32,663 nucleotides of DNA from assembly GCA_900767875.1 (NCBI GenBank), contig CAAGAT010000033.1, forward strand, positions 1-32,663. Reading direction: 5' to 3'. The position numbers were made by a program, and so were the translations under genes. This DNA comes from an uncultured Sutterella sp. (GTDB lineage: Bacteria; Pseudomonadota; Gammaproteobacteria; Burkholderiales; Burkholderiaceae_F). This document shows positions 20,777 to 30,514 of this stretch, piece after piece. Every line of letters starts with the position of its first letter. The first letter of the stretch is position 1. The notes under the pieces were generated by a model. The model was not told the origin of the DNA and did no database searches. It saw only the letters and a list, made by a program, of their open reading frames with translations.

Positions 20777-22648
20777 TTAAGCGCGGGCGTGCGAGAGGTA
20801 CATTTCCTCGATTTGGGCGGCGAACTTTTCGCTCAGCGGCTTGCGCTTGAGTTTGAGCGTGGGCGTGAGCAGTCCGTTTTCGATCGTCCAGGGCTCGAGC
20901 GTGAGCACCACGTTGCGCGGCAGCGCGTAGTGCGGGAATTCCGCGGCGGCGGCGCGGGCGCGCTTGAGAACGGCCGAGCGCACCGCGTTGCTCTGCAACG
21001 CGAGCTGATCGTTGGGGGCGACGCCGAGCTTGGCCGCCAGTTCTTTCCACTTCTCGACGTTGAGAACCGCCACGAAGGAGATGAAGGGGCGCGCTTCGCC
21101 GACCACATAGGTCTGGGCAAAGAGCGGATCGGTTTCCAGGGCCAGTTCCAGATCGACGGGCGGAACCTTCTCGCCCGTGCTCGTGACGATGATTTCCTTG
21201 ATGCGGCCGCGGATGCGCAGCAGTCCGAGCTCGTTGAATTCGCCCACGTCGCCCGTGCTCAGCCAGCCGTCGGGCGACAGAACCTTGGCCGTGTCGTCGG
21301 GGCGGTTCCAGTAGCCCTTCATCACGGAGGGAGCGCGCACCTGAATTTCGTGCGTTTCGGGCGCCAGGCGCACCTCCACGTTCGGGAAGGGGCGGCCGAC
21401 GGTTTCGGGCTGGTTCAGGGTGAGGCTGTTGCCCGCGATGATGGGCGAGGCCTCGGTCATGCCGTAGCCCTGAATGGGCGGAATGCCCAGGCCGCAGAAA
21501 AGACGCGCCACCTTGTGGTTGAGCGCGGCGCCGCCGGCGATGGCCACCTTGAGCCGGCCGCCGAACTGCATGGCCACCTTGGTGGCGACCATCTTTTTGA
21601 GAAACGGCCAGACGAAGGGATCGAGCCAGGACAGGGACGAGGCGGGCACCGGCAGACGGTTGGCGCGGCAGAAACGCCGCCAGCCCACGTCCACGCAGGT
21701 GTTGAAGAGAAAGCGCACGAAGGCCGACTGTTTGCTCAGCCGATCGATGATGCGCGCGTAGATGCGCTCGTAGATGCGCGGCACGGAAATCAACACGTCC
21801 GGGTGGGCGATCTTGAAGTCTTCATTCAGAAGCATGATCGAGCGGTTAAAGACGATCGTGCAGCCCATGCCCAGCGGCAGGTAGTAGCCCGCCGTGCGCT
21901 CGAAGGTGTGCGACAGCGGCAGGAAGGACAAAAAGACGTACCCGGGCTGCGGCGCCGGCGCAATGTGCTCGAGCGTGGCGATGACGTTGGAGACGATGTT
22001 GCCGTGCGTGAGCATCACGCCCTTGGGGCGGCCCGTCGTGCCCGAGGTGTACACGATGGCGGCCAGATCGTCGGGCGTGGGACCTTCGGGCAGCAGAACG
22101 GCCTGCTGGCCCAGACCGAGGAAGTCGTCGATGCCGTAGATTCTCGGGCCGCGCCCGCTTTGATGGGCCGGCGAGATTTCGTCGGTGAGGATCACCGTTT
22201 TGACGGCCGAAAGATTTTCGCCGGCCGCCTCAATGGCCTGCCAGCGTTCGAGCTTGTTGGTGACGAGGCACTCGGCGCCGCTGTCGGCCAGAATGAAGGC
22301 CTGCGAGCCCGGGGTGTCGATGGCGTGCAACGGCACGGGGATCATGGCGTTGGCCAGCGTCGCCTGATCGGCCAGCACATGGTCGACCGAGTTGTTCAGC
22401 AGAATGCTCACGCGGGCGCCGCGCTGCAGACCGAGACTGGCAAAGGCTTTGCGCCATTCGATGATGCGCTCGTTGAGCTCCAGATAGCTGATCGCATCCC
22501 ACGCGTTGAGCGTGCGGTTGAATTGCTTGAGCGCGATTTCGCCGCCCGTCAGACGGGCGCGCAACGGAATGAATTTGTCGAGCGTGGCGCATTCTTTGAG
22601 ATCGGCCAGGCGCTTTGCGGAATTGTCCACGGTTCTGGGATTTGACAT
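20777..22648 (-). CDS. Long-chain fatty acid-CoA ligase (FAA1-type AMP-forming synthetase)
   Basis: A 623-residue adenylate-forming enzyme. The nucleotide-binding motif is YTSGTTGRPKG, with FLPLSHTFER, GYGMTEASP (core motif), GWLSTGDVGEF and RIKEIIVTSTGEKVPP (hinge region) in order. The catalytic lysine is probably in LKLKRKPLSEKF near the C-terminus. It activates fatty acids with ATP to acyl-CoA, for phospholipid synthesis or turnover. The ATG at 22648 begins MSNPRTVDN. An in-frame TTG at 22678 is possible, and neither start has a strong Shine-Dalgarno sequence. TAAAAT just upstream of the TTG, in a possible -10 position, favours the ATG. It lies downstream of cysK after a hairpin. Confidence 0.88.
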   Translation of the reverse strand: MSNPRTVDNSAKRLADLKECATLDKFIPLRARLTGGEIALKQFNRTLNAWDAISYLELNERIIEWRKAFASLGLQRGARVSILLNNSVDHVLADQATLANAMIPVPLHAIDTPGSQAFILADSGAECLVTNKLERWQAIEAAGENLSAVKTVILTDEISPAHQSGRGPRIYGIDDFLGLGQQAVLLPEGPTPDDLAAIVYTSGTTGRPKGVMLTHGNIVSNVIATLEHIAPAPQPGYVFLSFLPLSHTFERTAGYYLPLGMGCTIVFNRSIMLLNEDFKIAHPDVLISVPRIYERIYARIIDRLSKQSAFVRFLFNTCVDVGWRRFCRANRLPVPASSLSWLDPFVWPFLKKMVATKVAMQFGGRLKVAIAGGAALNHKVARLFCGLGIPPIQGYGMTEASPIIAGNSLTLNQPETVGRPFPNVEVRLAPETHEIQVRAPSVMKGYWNRPDDTAKVLSPDGWLSTGDVGEFNELGLLRIRGRIKEIIVTSTGEKVPPVDLELALETDPLFAQTYVVGEARPFISFVAVLNVEKWKELAAKLGVAPNDQLALQSNAVRSAVLKRARAAAAEFPHYALPRNVVLTLEPWTIENGLLTPTLKLKRKPLSEKFAAQIEEMYLSHARA

Positions 22649-22702
22649 TTCAATCAAACGCAGGGTTTCTTTCACCAAAGGACGAAATTTTAGCGCCGCT
22701 CG

Positions 22703-22724
22703 GCGGGCGGACAGAGCCGCCCGC
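22703..22724 (-). terminator. GC-rich hairpin after cysK
   Basis: GCGGGCGG and CCGCCCGC form an 8-bp stem around ACAGAG. It lies 18 nt past the cysK stop codon and has no T-run. It is probably a 3' stem or weak terminator. Confidence 0.5.
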
Positions 22725-22741
22725 TTGAAATCACGGTCTTT

Positions 22742-23668
22742 TTAGTCGAAAAGGCCGGTCGAGATGTAGCGTTCGCCCGTATCGGGCAGGATCACGACGA
22801 TGCGCGCCTGCGCGTACTCGGGGCGCTCGGCCAGGCGAACGGCCGCCTGCAGGGCGCTGCCCGAGCTGATGCCCACGAACACGGCGTCGGTCGTGAGCAC
22901 GCGGCGGGCCATGGCGGCGGCCTCCTCGTTGGTCACCTGAATGACCTCGTGGTAGACGGCCGTATCGAGGGTGCCGGGCACAAAGCCCGCGCCGATGCCC
23001 TGAATCTTGTGCGGGCCGGCCTTGCCGCCCGACAGCACGGGTGAGGCGGCCGGTTCCACGGCCACGATGCGGATGCCCGGGTCGCAGCGCTTGAGGTAGC
23101 GGCCGGCGCCCGTAACGGTGCCGCCCGAGCCCACGCCGCTCACGAAGGCGTCGATCTTGCCTTCCATGTCCTCCCAGATTTCCGGCCCCGTGGTTTCAAA
23201 GTGCGCCTGCGCGTTGGCTTCGTTGTCGAACTGATTGGGCATGAAGGCGCCCGGTGTGGCTTCAACGATCTCGCGCGCCTTGGCCACGGCCCCGCTCATG
23301 CCCTGCGCCGCCGGCGTGAGTACGAGCTCGGCCCCGTAGGCCTTCAGAAGGTTGCGGCGCTCCAGGCTCATCGACTCGGGCATGGTCAGGATCGTGCGGT
23401 AGCCCAGGGCACGCGCCACGATCGACAGGCCGATGCCCGTGTTGCCGCTCGTCGGTTCGACGATCAGGCCGCCCGGGGCGAGCTTGCCCGCCTTTTCGGC
23501 GGCACGGATCATCGACAGGGCCGCGCGGTCCTTGACGCTGCCGCCCGGGTTGAAGCACTCGAGCTTGGCAAAGAGTTTGGCCTTCAGGCCCAGCGCTTTG
23601 GCAAGCCCGGAGAGTTCGACGAGCGGCGTACGGCCGATGGTTTCGGTGATGTTGTTGTAAAGAGTCAT
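22742..23668 (-). CDS. cysK: Cysteine synthase (O-acetylserine sulfhydrylase)
   Basis: A 308-residue PLP enzyme. K46 in GGSVKDRAA forms the Schiff base. TSGNTGIG (73-80) is the substrate-binding loop, GVGSGGTVTGAGRYL binds the PLP phosphate, and GISSGSALQAAVRLA lies near the C-terminus. It converts O-acetylserine and sulfide to cysteine and acetate. Length and motifs fit CysK; the separate CysM isoform cannot be fully excluded. The ATG at 23668 has GAGAAAA upstream. It lies 54 nt after the lytic transglycosylase gene on the same strand and may be co-transcribed with it. Confidence 0.93.
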   Translation of the reverse strand: MTLYNNITETIGRTPLVELSGLAKALGLKAKLFAKLECFNPGGSVKDRAALSMIRAAEKAGKLAPGGLIVEPTSGNTGIGLSIVARALGYRTILTMPESMSLERRNLLKAYGAELVLTPAAQGMSGAVAKAREIVEATPGAFMPNQFDNEANAQAHFETTGPEIWEDMEGKIDAFVSGVGSGGTVTGAGRYLKRCDPGIRIVAVEPAASPVLSGGKAGPHKIQGIGAGFVPGTLDTAVYHEVIQVTNEEAAAMARRVLTTDAVFVGISSGSALQAAVRLAERPEYAQARIVVILPDTGERYISTGLFD

Positions 23669-23722
23669 TGCGTTTTCTCATGTGATCGGGCGGATCGGAG
23701 AAGGTCCCGGTCCGTCGTGCGC

Positions 23723-26368
23723 TCAGGGAATAATGTTGCCCGACAGTGGTTGCGGAGCGATGCGTCCGAGCAGATCCGTGAGCCGAAGCGGCTCGTCCGT
23801 GTAGCGCGAGTACTGCACGGTGTTGGTCGTCACACGCATCACATAGTCGCGCGTTTCCGAATAGGGAATGGTTTCGGCAAACAGCGCACCGTCCACTTCC
23901 CGCGTCAGCGTCGAGCGCCAGGCCGCGGCCTTGGACGGCCCCGCGTTGTAGCTGGCGGTGGCCAGCGTCACGTTGGGGCTGACATTTTCACGTACGAGGC
24001 GCAGATATTGGGTGCCCAGGAAAAGATTGGTTTCAATATCGGAAATTTGATTACTGCGGTAGCCGCTCATGCCCGTCTGTTTGGCCACCCAGCGGGCGGT
24101 GGCGGGCATGACCTGCATCAGGCCGAGGGCGCCGGCCTTGCTCAGCGCCAGGCTGATGAAGCGTGACTCCTGTCGAATCAGCCCGAAGATCCAGTTGCGC
24201 GGCAGCTGCGCCGTGTCGGCGGCCCGACCGATTTCCTGCGCAAAGGGCTTGGGATAGAGCTGATTGAAGGCGGCCCGGCCCGTGCTCGCGGCCGTGTTGA
24301 TGCGGCGGTGCTCAAGCCCGAGGGCGCCGGCGTACTCGGCCATCTCCAGCCGATCGCGCGTCTTCATGCCGCGCAGCGCCCAGTTCCATTCGCGATGGCC
24401 CTCGTTGGGCAACCCGAGCGCGTAAAAGCGCACGGCCCGTTCGATCGAGGGATTCTTGGAAAAGGCGGCAAAGCGGGCCGGATCGGCCGGCGGCGTCATC
24501 GATTCAGGGCCTTTGTAGTAGGGCTTGCCCAGAGAGTCGGCCGCCAGCAGGTTGTAGAACTCATAGCCGCGCGTGAGGCCCGCCATGATTTTGTCGGCCT
24601 GCGCCTTGTGGCCCTGCTCGGCGAGCATGCGCGCCTTCCAGTACTTCCAGTTGTCGGCGCTGCGCAGCTCGGCGGGTAGCTCGGCGATGGCCGCCAGCAC
24701 CTGCTCGGGCGTGCCCGTGCGCAGGGCGGCGCGCGCCCGCCAGTTGAGCACGGCCGAGCCGTTGACGATGAGCGTGGAGGAGGGGGCCGATTTGAGGGCG
24801 CTTCCCGCCAGTTTGTAGTAGCGCAGGGCGGCCGCGTCCTGATCGACCGAGGCCTCGTAGCCCAGGCGCCCCCACAGCAGCGCTCGCGTGGCCGCATTGA
24901 TGCGCCCGTCGGTGGCGTGCGCAATGCGAACGGCCGCTCCCAAGTCCTTTTGCACGATGCGCAGCGAGGCGGCGATCAGCAGGCGGGGGCTCTTTTTCTT
25001 CAGACTCTGGCGGTTGTTCTGCAGCCAGCGCGAGGGGTTGGCCAGCACTTGCGTGAGCTCGCGCTTGTTGACCGGCAGATAACGCGCCGGCGTGTCCTTG
25101 ACGAGTTCGGCAGCGAGCGTATAGCGCTTTTTCTGCAGCAGGATGAGCATGTACTGCCAGGTCCAGCCGCGGTCGGCCGCCAGGGTGCGCTCGGCCAGCC
25201 GACGGCAGAAGTCGATTTGCGGGGCCGTGGTGTTCAACAGCAGTTTTTTGGCCTGCGCCAGGGCCGCGGCAGAGGGCTTGCCCTTGCCCAACGCAAAGGT
25301 TTGACGAGCGCACACGATGTCGCGCTCGCCCTTATTCCATTCGAGCTTGGGGTAGAGCGCGGCAAAGCGTTTGGCGTCCGAGGACTCGGCGGCGTTGCGG
25401 ATCCAGTCCGTGCGGGCGCGCTCGACCAGATAGTCGGTGCGGTGCGCCTCGATAAAGCGCGCATAAGCCTTTTCGACGGCCGGCGAGAGCTTTTTGGTCT
25501 TTTTGAGGTCCCGGTCGGCCTGAGCGTTCAGGGCCCAGAGCTCCACATAGCCGCCGAGCGGATGGTTTTTCACTTCCCGCGCCAGGGAGCGCAGCCGATC
25601 GGCGTCGCCCTTGGCGGCGGCCTGACGGGCTTCAAGCACGGCTTTGTCGCCGGGCAGTTCCCGGCCGAAATGCGCCGGCAGCAGGGAGGGCGGCAGTGTG
25701 AGGGGGGCAATCAGCCTGTAGTCGGCGCTACGCGCGGGAGTCACCGTAAAGCCCTGCGTGGGGGCCGGGGCGCTTGGCGTCACCGGGCTCGGCTTCGCCT
25801 CTTTTTGGCCGGCGGCGGTCTGCGGCTTTTCCGGAGCAGCCTCGGGCTGCGGCTCGGCGCCCACGGCCGTCACGCTCGGGTCAAAGGTGAGAGACTGAAT
25901 CTCGTGCCGATTCTCACGGATGCTCGCGGCGGCCGCGGGGGCCTGCGGCGGCACGCTGATGGCGCTGCCCGCAAAAACGGGGGCGCAGGTTGGTGCGGCG
26001 GCCGGCGTCGTCGTCTCGACGATGACGTTGGAGGCGGGCGAGGGTGCGGGCGCAGTATCGGGCGGGGGCGTTTGGGCGAGCCGCTCGGCCATGGCGGGCG
26101 TCATTTCCGTCGGATAGACGGTCAGGCCTTCGATTTTGGCGTCGGCCGGCGTGGGGGTTTCGGCCTGGGCGGCCGCTTCCAGTTCCAGGGGCAGCTCCCG
26201 GCCGTCAAACTGCGAGTCGATGCGCTCGATGCGCGACTCTTCGATCTGCGCCGCAATTTCCTCTTCGGTGAGCTCGCGCTGGCGTATGGCTGTGAGCTCT
26301 TCGATGGCCGGCGTCGTGAGGGCGGAAGAGGCAAGCAAAAGCGAATAGACTGTAGCGGCAATCGGCAT
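23723..26368 (-). CDS. slt: Soluble lytic murein transglycosylase, Slt70-like, with extended N-terminus
   Basis: An 881-residue exported enzyme that cleaves peptidoglycan glycan strands to 1,6-anhydro products. The first 17-20 residues (PIAATVYSLLLASSA) look like a signal peptide. A Pro/Ala/Glu-rich, low-complexity region reaches about residue 215, longer than in E. coli Slt70 (about 645 residues). A helical superhelix follows. The catalytic SLT domain holds the probable catalytic glutamate near 734 in LIRQESRF, then GALGLMQVMPATA, LFLGTQYL and ATASYNAGPS. The ATG at 26368 is chosen because it starts the signal peptide. A divergent gene starts 61 nt away, so the two promoters share a small region. 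Confidence 0.9.
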   Translation of the reverse strand: MPIAATVYSLLLASSALTTPAIEELTAIRQRELTEEEIAAQIEESRIERIDSQFDGRELPLELEAAAQAETPTPADAKIEGLTVYPTEMTPAMAERLAQTPPPDTAPAPSPASNVIVETTTPAAAPTCAPVFAGSAISVPPQAPAAAASIRENRHEIQSLTFDPSVTAVGAEPQPEAAPEKPQTAAGQKEAKPSPVTPSAPAPTQGFTVTPARSADYRLIAPLTLPPSLLPAHFGRELPGDKAVLEARQAAAKGDADRLRSLAREVKNHPLGGYVELWALNAQADRDLKKTKKLSPAVEKAYARFIEAHRTDYLVERARTDWIRNAAESSDAKRFAALYPKLEWNKGERDIVCARQTFALGKGKPSAAALAQAKKLLLNTTAPQIDFCRRLAERTLAADRGWTWQYMLILLQKKRYTLAAELVKDTPARYLPVNKRELTQVLANPSRWLQNNRQSLKKKSPRLLIAASLRIVQKDLGAAVRIAHATDGRINAATRALLWGRLGYEASVDQDAAALRYYKLAGSALKSAPSSTLIVNGSAVLNWRARAALRTGTPEQVLAAIAELPAELRSADNWKYWKARMLAEQGHKAQADKIMAGLTRGYEFYNLLAADSLGKPYYKGPESMTPPADPARFAAFSKNPSIERAVRFYALGLPNEGHREWNWALRGMKTRDRLEMAEYAGALGLEHRRINTAASTGRAAFNQLYPKPFAQEIGRAADTAQLPRNWIFGLIRQESRFISLALSKAGALGLMQVMPATARWVAKQTGMSGYRSNQISDIETNLFLGTQYLRLVRENVSPNVTLATASYNAGPSKAAAWRSTLTREVDGALFAETIPYSETRDYVMRVTTNTVQYSRYTDEPLRLTDLLGRIAPQPLSGNIIP

Positions 26369-26429
26369 TGGGAAACCCACACAAGAAGCGCCGGTCCGAG
26401 GTCTCGGACCGGCTTTGGACGACTCCACC

Positions 26430-27080
26430 ATGATAACGGCAATTCAAGGCGTCGCCGCCCCCGCGGCGGACCGTCAATCGTTAAGAAAATTGATGCTCGA
26501 AAGGCGCCGCCTCGTCGCGCTCGGCGAGCCTGAGCGGCTCGAGCGGCTGCGCGGGCATCTGCAGGCTTGGCTTGAGAGGGCGCCGGCCGCGTGCATCGGC
26601 TTTTACCGGCCCATTCGCGCCGAGCCCGATCTGACCGAGCTACTTTGGCGCTGGAAGAGCGAGAGCGCGGGCCGCAGGCTTTGCGTGCCCGTGATCGACG
26701 ATCTGAAAACCGGTCGCATGCACTACGGCCTCTGGGAAAAGGGGCAAGAAAAGATGGGGGCGTGCCGCATTTTGGAGCCCGAAACGGATGTGCCCGTTGA
26801 GCCCGATCTGATTTTTTCGCCCTGTGTGGGCGTGACGGCCGAGGGCTTTCGGCTCGGCAACGGCGGGGGCTTTTTCGACCGCTGGATGGCCGCGCGGCGC
26901 CGCGGCGGCGTGTCGCTCGTGTCGGTGGCCGTGGCCTACGAGTGCCTCATGACCGAGGCCTTTTCGCCCATGCCCTACGACGAGCCCATGGATTGGATCC
27001 TGACGGAGTCGGGGATGCGGCGGGCCGAAACGAAACGGGCCGCGCCGTTGCCGGCGCAGCCCGCCTCAACCGAGTGCTGA
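26430..27080 (+). CDS. fthC: 5-formyltetrahydrofolate cyclo-ligase
   Basis: A 216-residue protein of the 5-FTHF cyclo-ligase family. The N-terminal basic helix (DRQSLRKLMLERRRLVAL) binds ATP phosphate, CIGFYRPIRAEPDL matches the folate-binding strand region, and the signature is RLGNGGGFFDRWM, a variant of the usual RLGYGGGYYDR. It converts 5-formyl-THF to 5,10-methenyl-THF with ATP hydrolysis. The ATG at 26430 is chosen over an in-frame TTG at 26415, which would add only five non-homologous residues. The family often shares a 6S RNA locus, but no 6S RNA was recognised here. It converges on ahcY, with the two stop codons inside a small repeat, CTGATC-N6-GATCAG (27077-27094). Confidence 0.9.
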   Translation: MITAIQGVAAPAADRQSLRKLMLERRRLVALGEPERLERLRGHLQAWLERAPAACIGFYRPIRAEPDLTELLWRWKSESAGRRLCVPVIDDLKTGRMHYGLWEKGQEKMGACRILEPETDVPVEPDLIFSPCVGVTAEGFRLGNGGGFFDRWMAARRRGGVSLVSVAVAYECLMTEAFSPMPYDEPMDWILTESGMRRAETKRAAPLPAQPASTEC

Positions 27081-27090
27081 TCAACGGGGA

Positions 27091-28491
<1,401 letters not shown>

Positions 28492-28537
28492 CTCGCGCAC
28501 CTCCTTTAAAAGTAGGATGAAAAAGGAAAGGAAACGC

Positions 28538-28647
28538 GAGCGCCGTTCAACGGGCGGCTCCGTGACGCGACGGCCGCCGGACATGTGCCCGAGCCTGGAC
28601 GCAGCCTCCGATACGCGTCGGCGGCGCGCTTGCAGCGCTCCTCGGGC
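28538..28647 (-). ncRNA. SAH riboswitch in the ahcY leader
   Basis: Read on the minus strand, the leader contains CCGAGGAGCGCTGCAA, then CCAGGCTCGG and finally AACGGCGCTC. These are the three conserved parts of the S-adenosylhomocysteine riboswitch: CGAG and CTCG form P1-type pairing, and GAGCGC with GCGCTC forms the pseudoknot-like helix. It sits between the promoter and the ahcY start, as in other beta- and gammaproteobacteria. CCTTTCCTTT between the aptamer and AAAGGAGG could pair partly with the Shine-Dalgarno sequence, suggesting translational control; this platform is inference. Confidence 0.92.
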
Positions 28648-28658
28648 AAAGCGCGTAA

Positions 28659-28664
28659 ATTATA
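28659..28664 (-). promoter_or_regulatory. Consensus -10 element of ahcY
   Basis: TATAAT on the minus strand places the transcript start close to the first base of the SAH aptamer. No good -35 is seen at 17 bp. Confidence 0.7.
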
Positions 28665-28768
28665 AAGTTTCGCTCCGTTTCGTGGTTTGCCCAAGAATGC
28701 GGCGCCACGGGGCCGTAGGGCGCGGTTTGTTGCGCTATGCTCTGACCAATTTCCTTGAAGGGACGCCT

Positions 28769-29341
28769 ATGAGCGACAAACAGCCCACTTCCATTTTTCT
28801 CATCGGCATGATGGCCAGCGGCAAGACCACGATCGGCAAGCGGTTGGCCGAGCGGCTCGGCTGGGCGTTTTACGACGCCGACCGCGAGCTTGAGGCGCGC
28901 TGCGGCGTGCCGGTGTCCTATATCTTCGAAAAGGAAGGGGAGGCGGGCTTTCGGGCGCGCGAAACGCAGATGCTCGCCGAGCTGACGGCCCTGGACGGGG
29001 TCGTCGTGGCCACCGGGGGCGGCGCGCCCATGTTCGAGGTCAACCGCAGACTGCTCGCGCGCGGCCTGGTGCTGCAGCTTGCCTCGAGCATTTCGGACAT
29101 CATCGAGCGCACGGCGCACGACGCCTCAAGGCCCCTTTTGGCCGGCGACGACAAGGTTGAGCGCATCCGCTCGATCATGCTCGAGCGCGCACCGACCTAT
29201 GATGCGGTCAGCGACGAAAAGGTCATCACCTCGCGCAAACCGGTCGAGTCGGTGGTGACGCGAATTTTGGAGCTGCCGAGCGTCTGCGCGGTGGTCAAAC
29301 GGGCGGCAAACATGCATCGAAACGGGGAGGCACGACAATGA
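28769..29341 (+). CDS. aroK: Shikimate kinase
   Basis: A 190-residue NMP-kinase-fold enzyme. The P-loop is GMMASGKTT (13-21). DADRELEARCG binds shikimate, FRARETQML carries the conserved arginine, TGGGAP is the Walker-B-like glycine segment, and RPLL lies in the lid. It phosphorylates shikimate with ATP in aromatic amino acid synthesis. The ATG at 28769 has AAGGGA upstream. Its TGA overlaps the aroB ATG (ATGA), so the two are translationally coupled. The C-terminal 15-20 residues (VVKRAANMHRNGEARQ) extend a little beyond the core. Confidence 0.94.
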   Translation: MSDKQPTSIFLIGMMASGKTTIGKRLAERLGWAFYDADRELEARCGVPVSYIFEKEGEAGFRARETQMLAELTALDGVVVATGGGAPMFEVNRRLLARGLVLQLASSISDIIERTAHDASRPLLAGDDKVERIRSIMLERAPTYDAVSDEKVITSRKPVESVVTRILELPSVCAVVKRAANMHRNGEARQ

Positions 29342-30423
29342 TTGAGCTCACGGTAGAGGTTCGGGACAAAAGCTATCCGATTCACATCGGCGAGGGCGCT
29401 TTGGCGCTGATCGGCCAAGAAGTCAAGCGTCTGAAGGCCACGTCCGTTTTGGTCGTGAGCAACACGACGGTGGCGCCGCTTTATGAAAAGCGCGTGCTCG
29501 AGAGCGTCCGCTCGGCCGTCGACGTGCCCGTTTCCTGCGTCACGCTGCCCGACGGCGAGTGCTACAAGGATCTGATGCACATCGAAAAGATCCTCGGAGC
29601 GGCCGTCGATGCGGGGCTGGACCGCAAAAGCTATATGGTGGCCCTGGGCGGCGGCGTGATCGGCGACATGACCGGGTTTGCCGCGAGCATGTGGATGCGC
29701 GGCATCGATTTCATTCAGGTGCCCACGACGCTTCTGGCGCAGGTCGACAGCAGCGTGGGCGGCAAGACGGGCGTCAATCTGCCCGCGGGCAAAAACCTCA
29801 TCGGCGCCTTTCATCAGCCCCGTTCGGTGATCGCTGACACGAGCGTGCTGCGCACGCTGCCGGCGCGCGAAGTCAGTGCGGGCATCGCCGAGATCATCAA
29901 ATACGGGCTGCTCGGCGACGCAGCCTTCTTTACCTACCTCGAAGAGCACATGGCGGCGTTGCGCGCCCTCGATCCCGAGGTGGTCTCCTACGTGGTGGCG
30001 CACTGCTGTGAGATGAAAAAGGCCATCGTGGCCGAGGATGAAAAGGAAGCGGGCGTGCGCGCCAAACTCAACCTCGGGCACACGTTCGGCCACGCCATCG
30101 AAAAGCTCACGGGCTATTCGGCTTGGTTGCACGGCGAGGCGGTGGGCGCGGGTTGCGTGATGGCCGCGATGCTCTCGCAGGAGCTCGGGTATCTGAGCGA
30201 GAACGACCTCGAGCGCGTCAAGGCGCTCGTGGAGGCGGCGGGCCTGCCCGTGTGCATCCCGAGCCTGCCCATGCAGGCGGCCAAGGCGGCCATGGCCGGC
30301 GACAAGAAGTCCGTGGCCGGCGTCGTGCGCTTCATTCTCATGGAGAGCATCGGCAAGAGCTTCATCGCGCAGGCACCCGAGGAAAAGGTCGACGGCGTGA
30401 TGCTGCGCAGCGGCTGGTACTGA
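29338..30423 (+). CDS. aroB: 3-dehydroquinate synthase
   Basis: A 361-residue NAD- and metal-dependent enzyme converting DAHP to 3-dehydroquinate. Typical segments are DGECYKDLMHIEKIL, ALGGGVIGDMTGFAASMWMRG (nucleotide binding), IQVPTTLLAQVDSSVGGKTGVN (active site), GIAEIIKYGLL, and the metal ligands in LNLGHTFGHAIE and WLHGEAVG. Length is normal. It overlaps aroK by four bases, the usual aroKB pairing. A GC-rich hairpin lies about 40 nt downstream. Confidence 0.96.
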   Translation: MIELTVEVRDKSYPIHIGEGALALIGQEVKRLKATSVLVVSNTTVAPLYEKRVLESVRSAVDVPVSCVTLPDGECYKDLMHIEKILGAAVDAGLDRKSYMVALGGGVIGDMTGFAASMWMRGIDFIQVPTTLLAQVDSSVGGKTGVNLPAGKNLIGAFHQPRSVIADTSVLRTLPAREVSAGIAEIIKYGLLGDAAFFTYLEEHMAALRALDPEVVSYVVAHCCEMKKAIVAEDEKEAGVRAKLNLGHTFGHAIEKLTGYSAWLHGEAVGAGCVMAAMLSQELGYLSENDLERVKALVEAAGLPVCIPSLPMQAAKAAMAGDKKSVAGVVRFILMESIGKSFIAQAPEEKVDGVMLRSGWY

Positions 30424-30464
30424 ACGCGCCGCCCTTCAAAATTCCTGCCCCCATGCAAAACGCG

Positions 30465-30490
30465 CCCGGTCGGCGATGCCGAAAACCGGG
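30465..30490. terminator. Nested hairpin between aroB and the M61 gene
   Basis: CCCGGT-CGGC-GAT-GCCG-AAA-ACCGGG folds into a long stem with an AAA bulge. It lies between two converging genes. No T-run follows, so terminator activity is uncertain. Confidence 0.4.
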
Positions 30491-30514
30491 TGCTCTTGCC
30501 AGAGCGTCGGCCTC

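Noticed and set aside
20789..22645. A 618-codon open frame on the plus strand
   Set aside because: It is antisense to the acyl-CoA ligase and has no recognisable domain; a shadow frame. The same applies to long antisense frames over aroB, prfC, tex, ahcY and slt.
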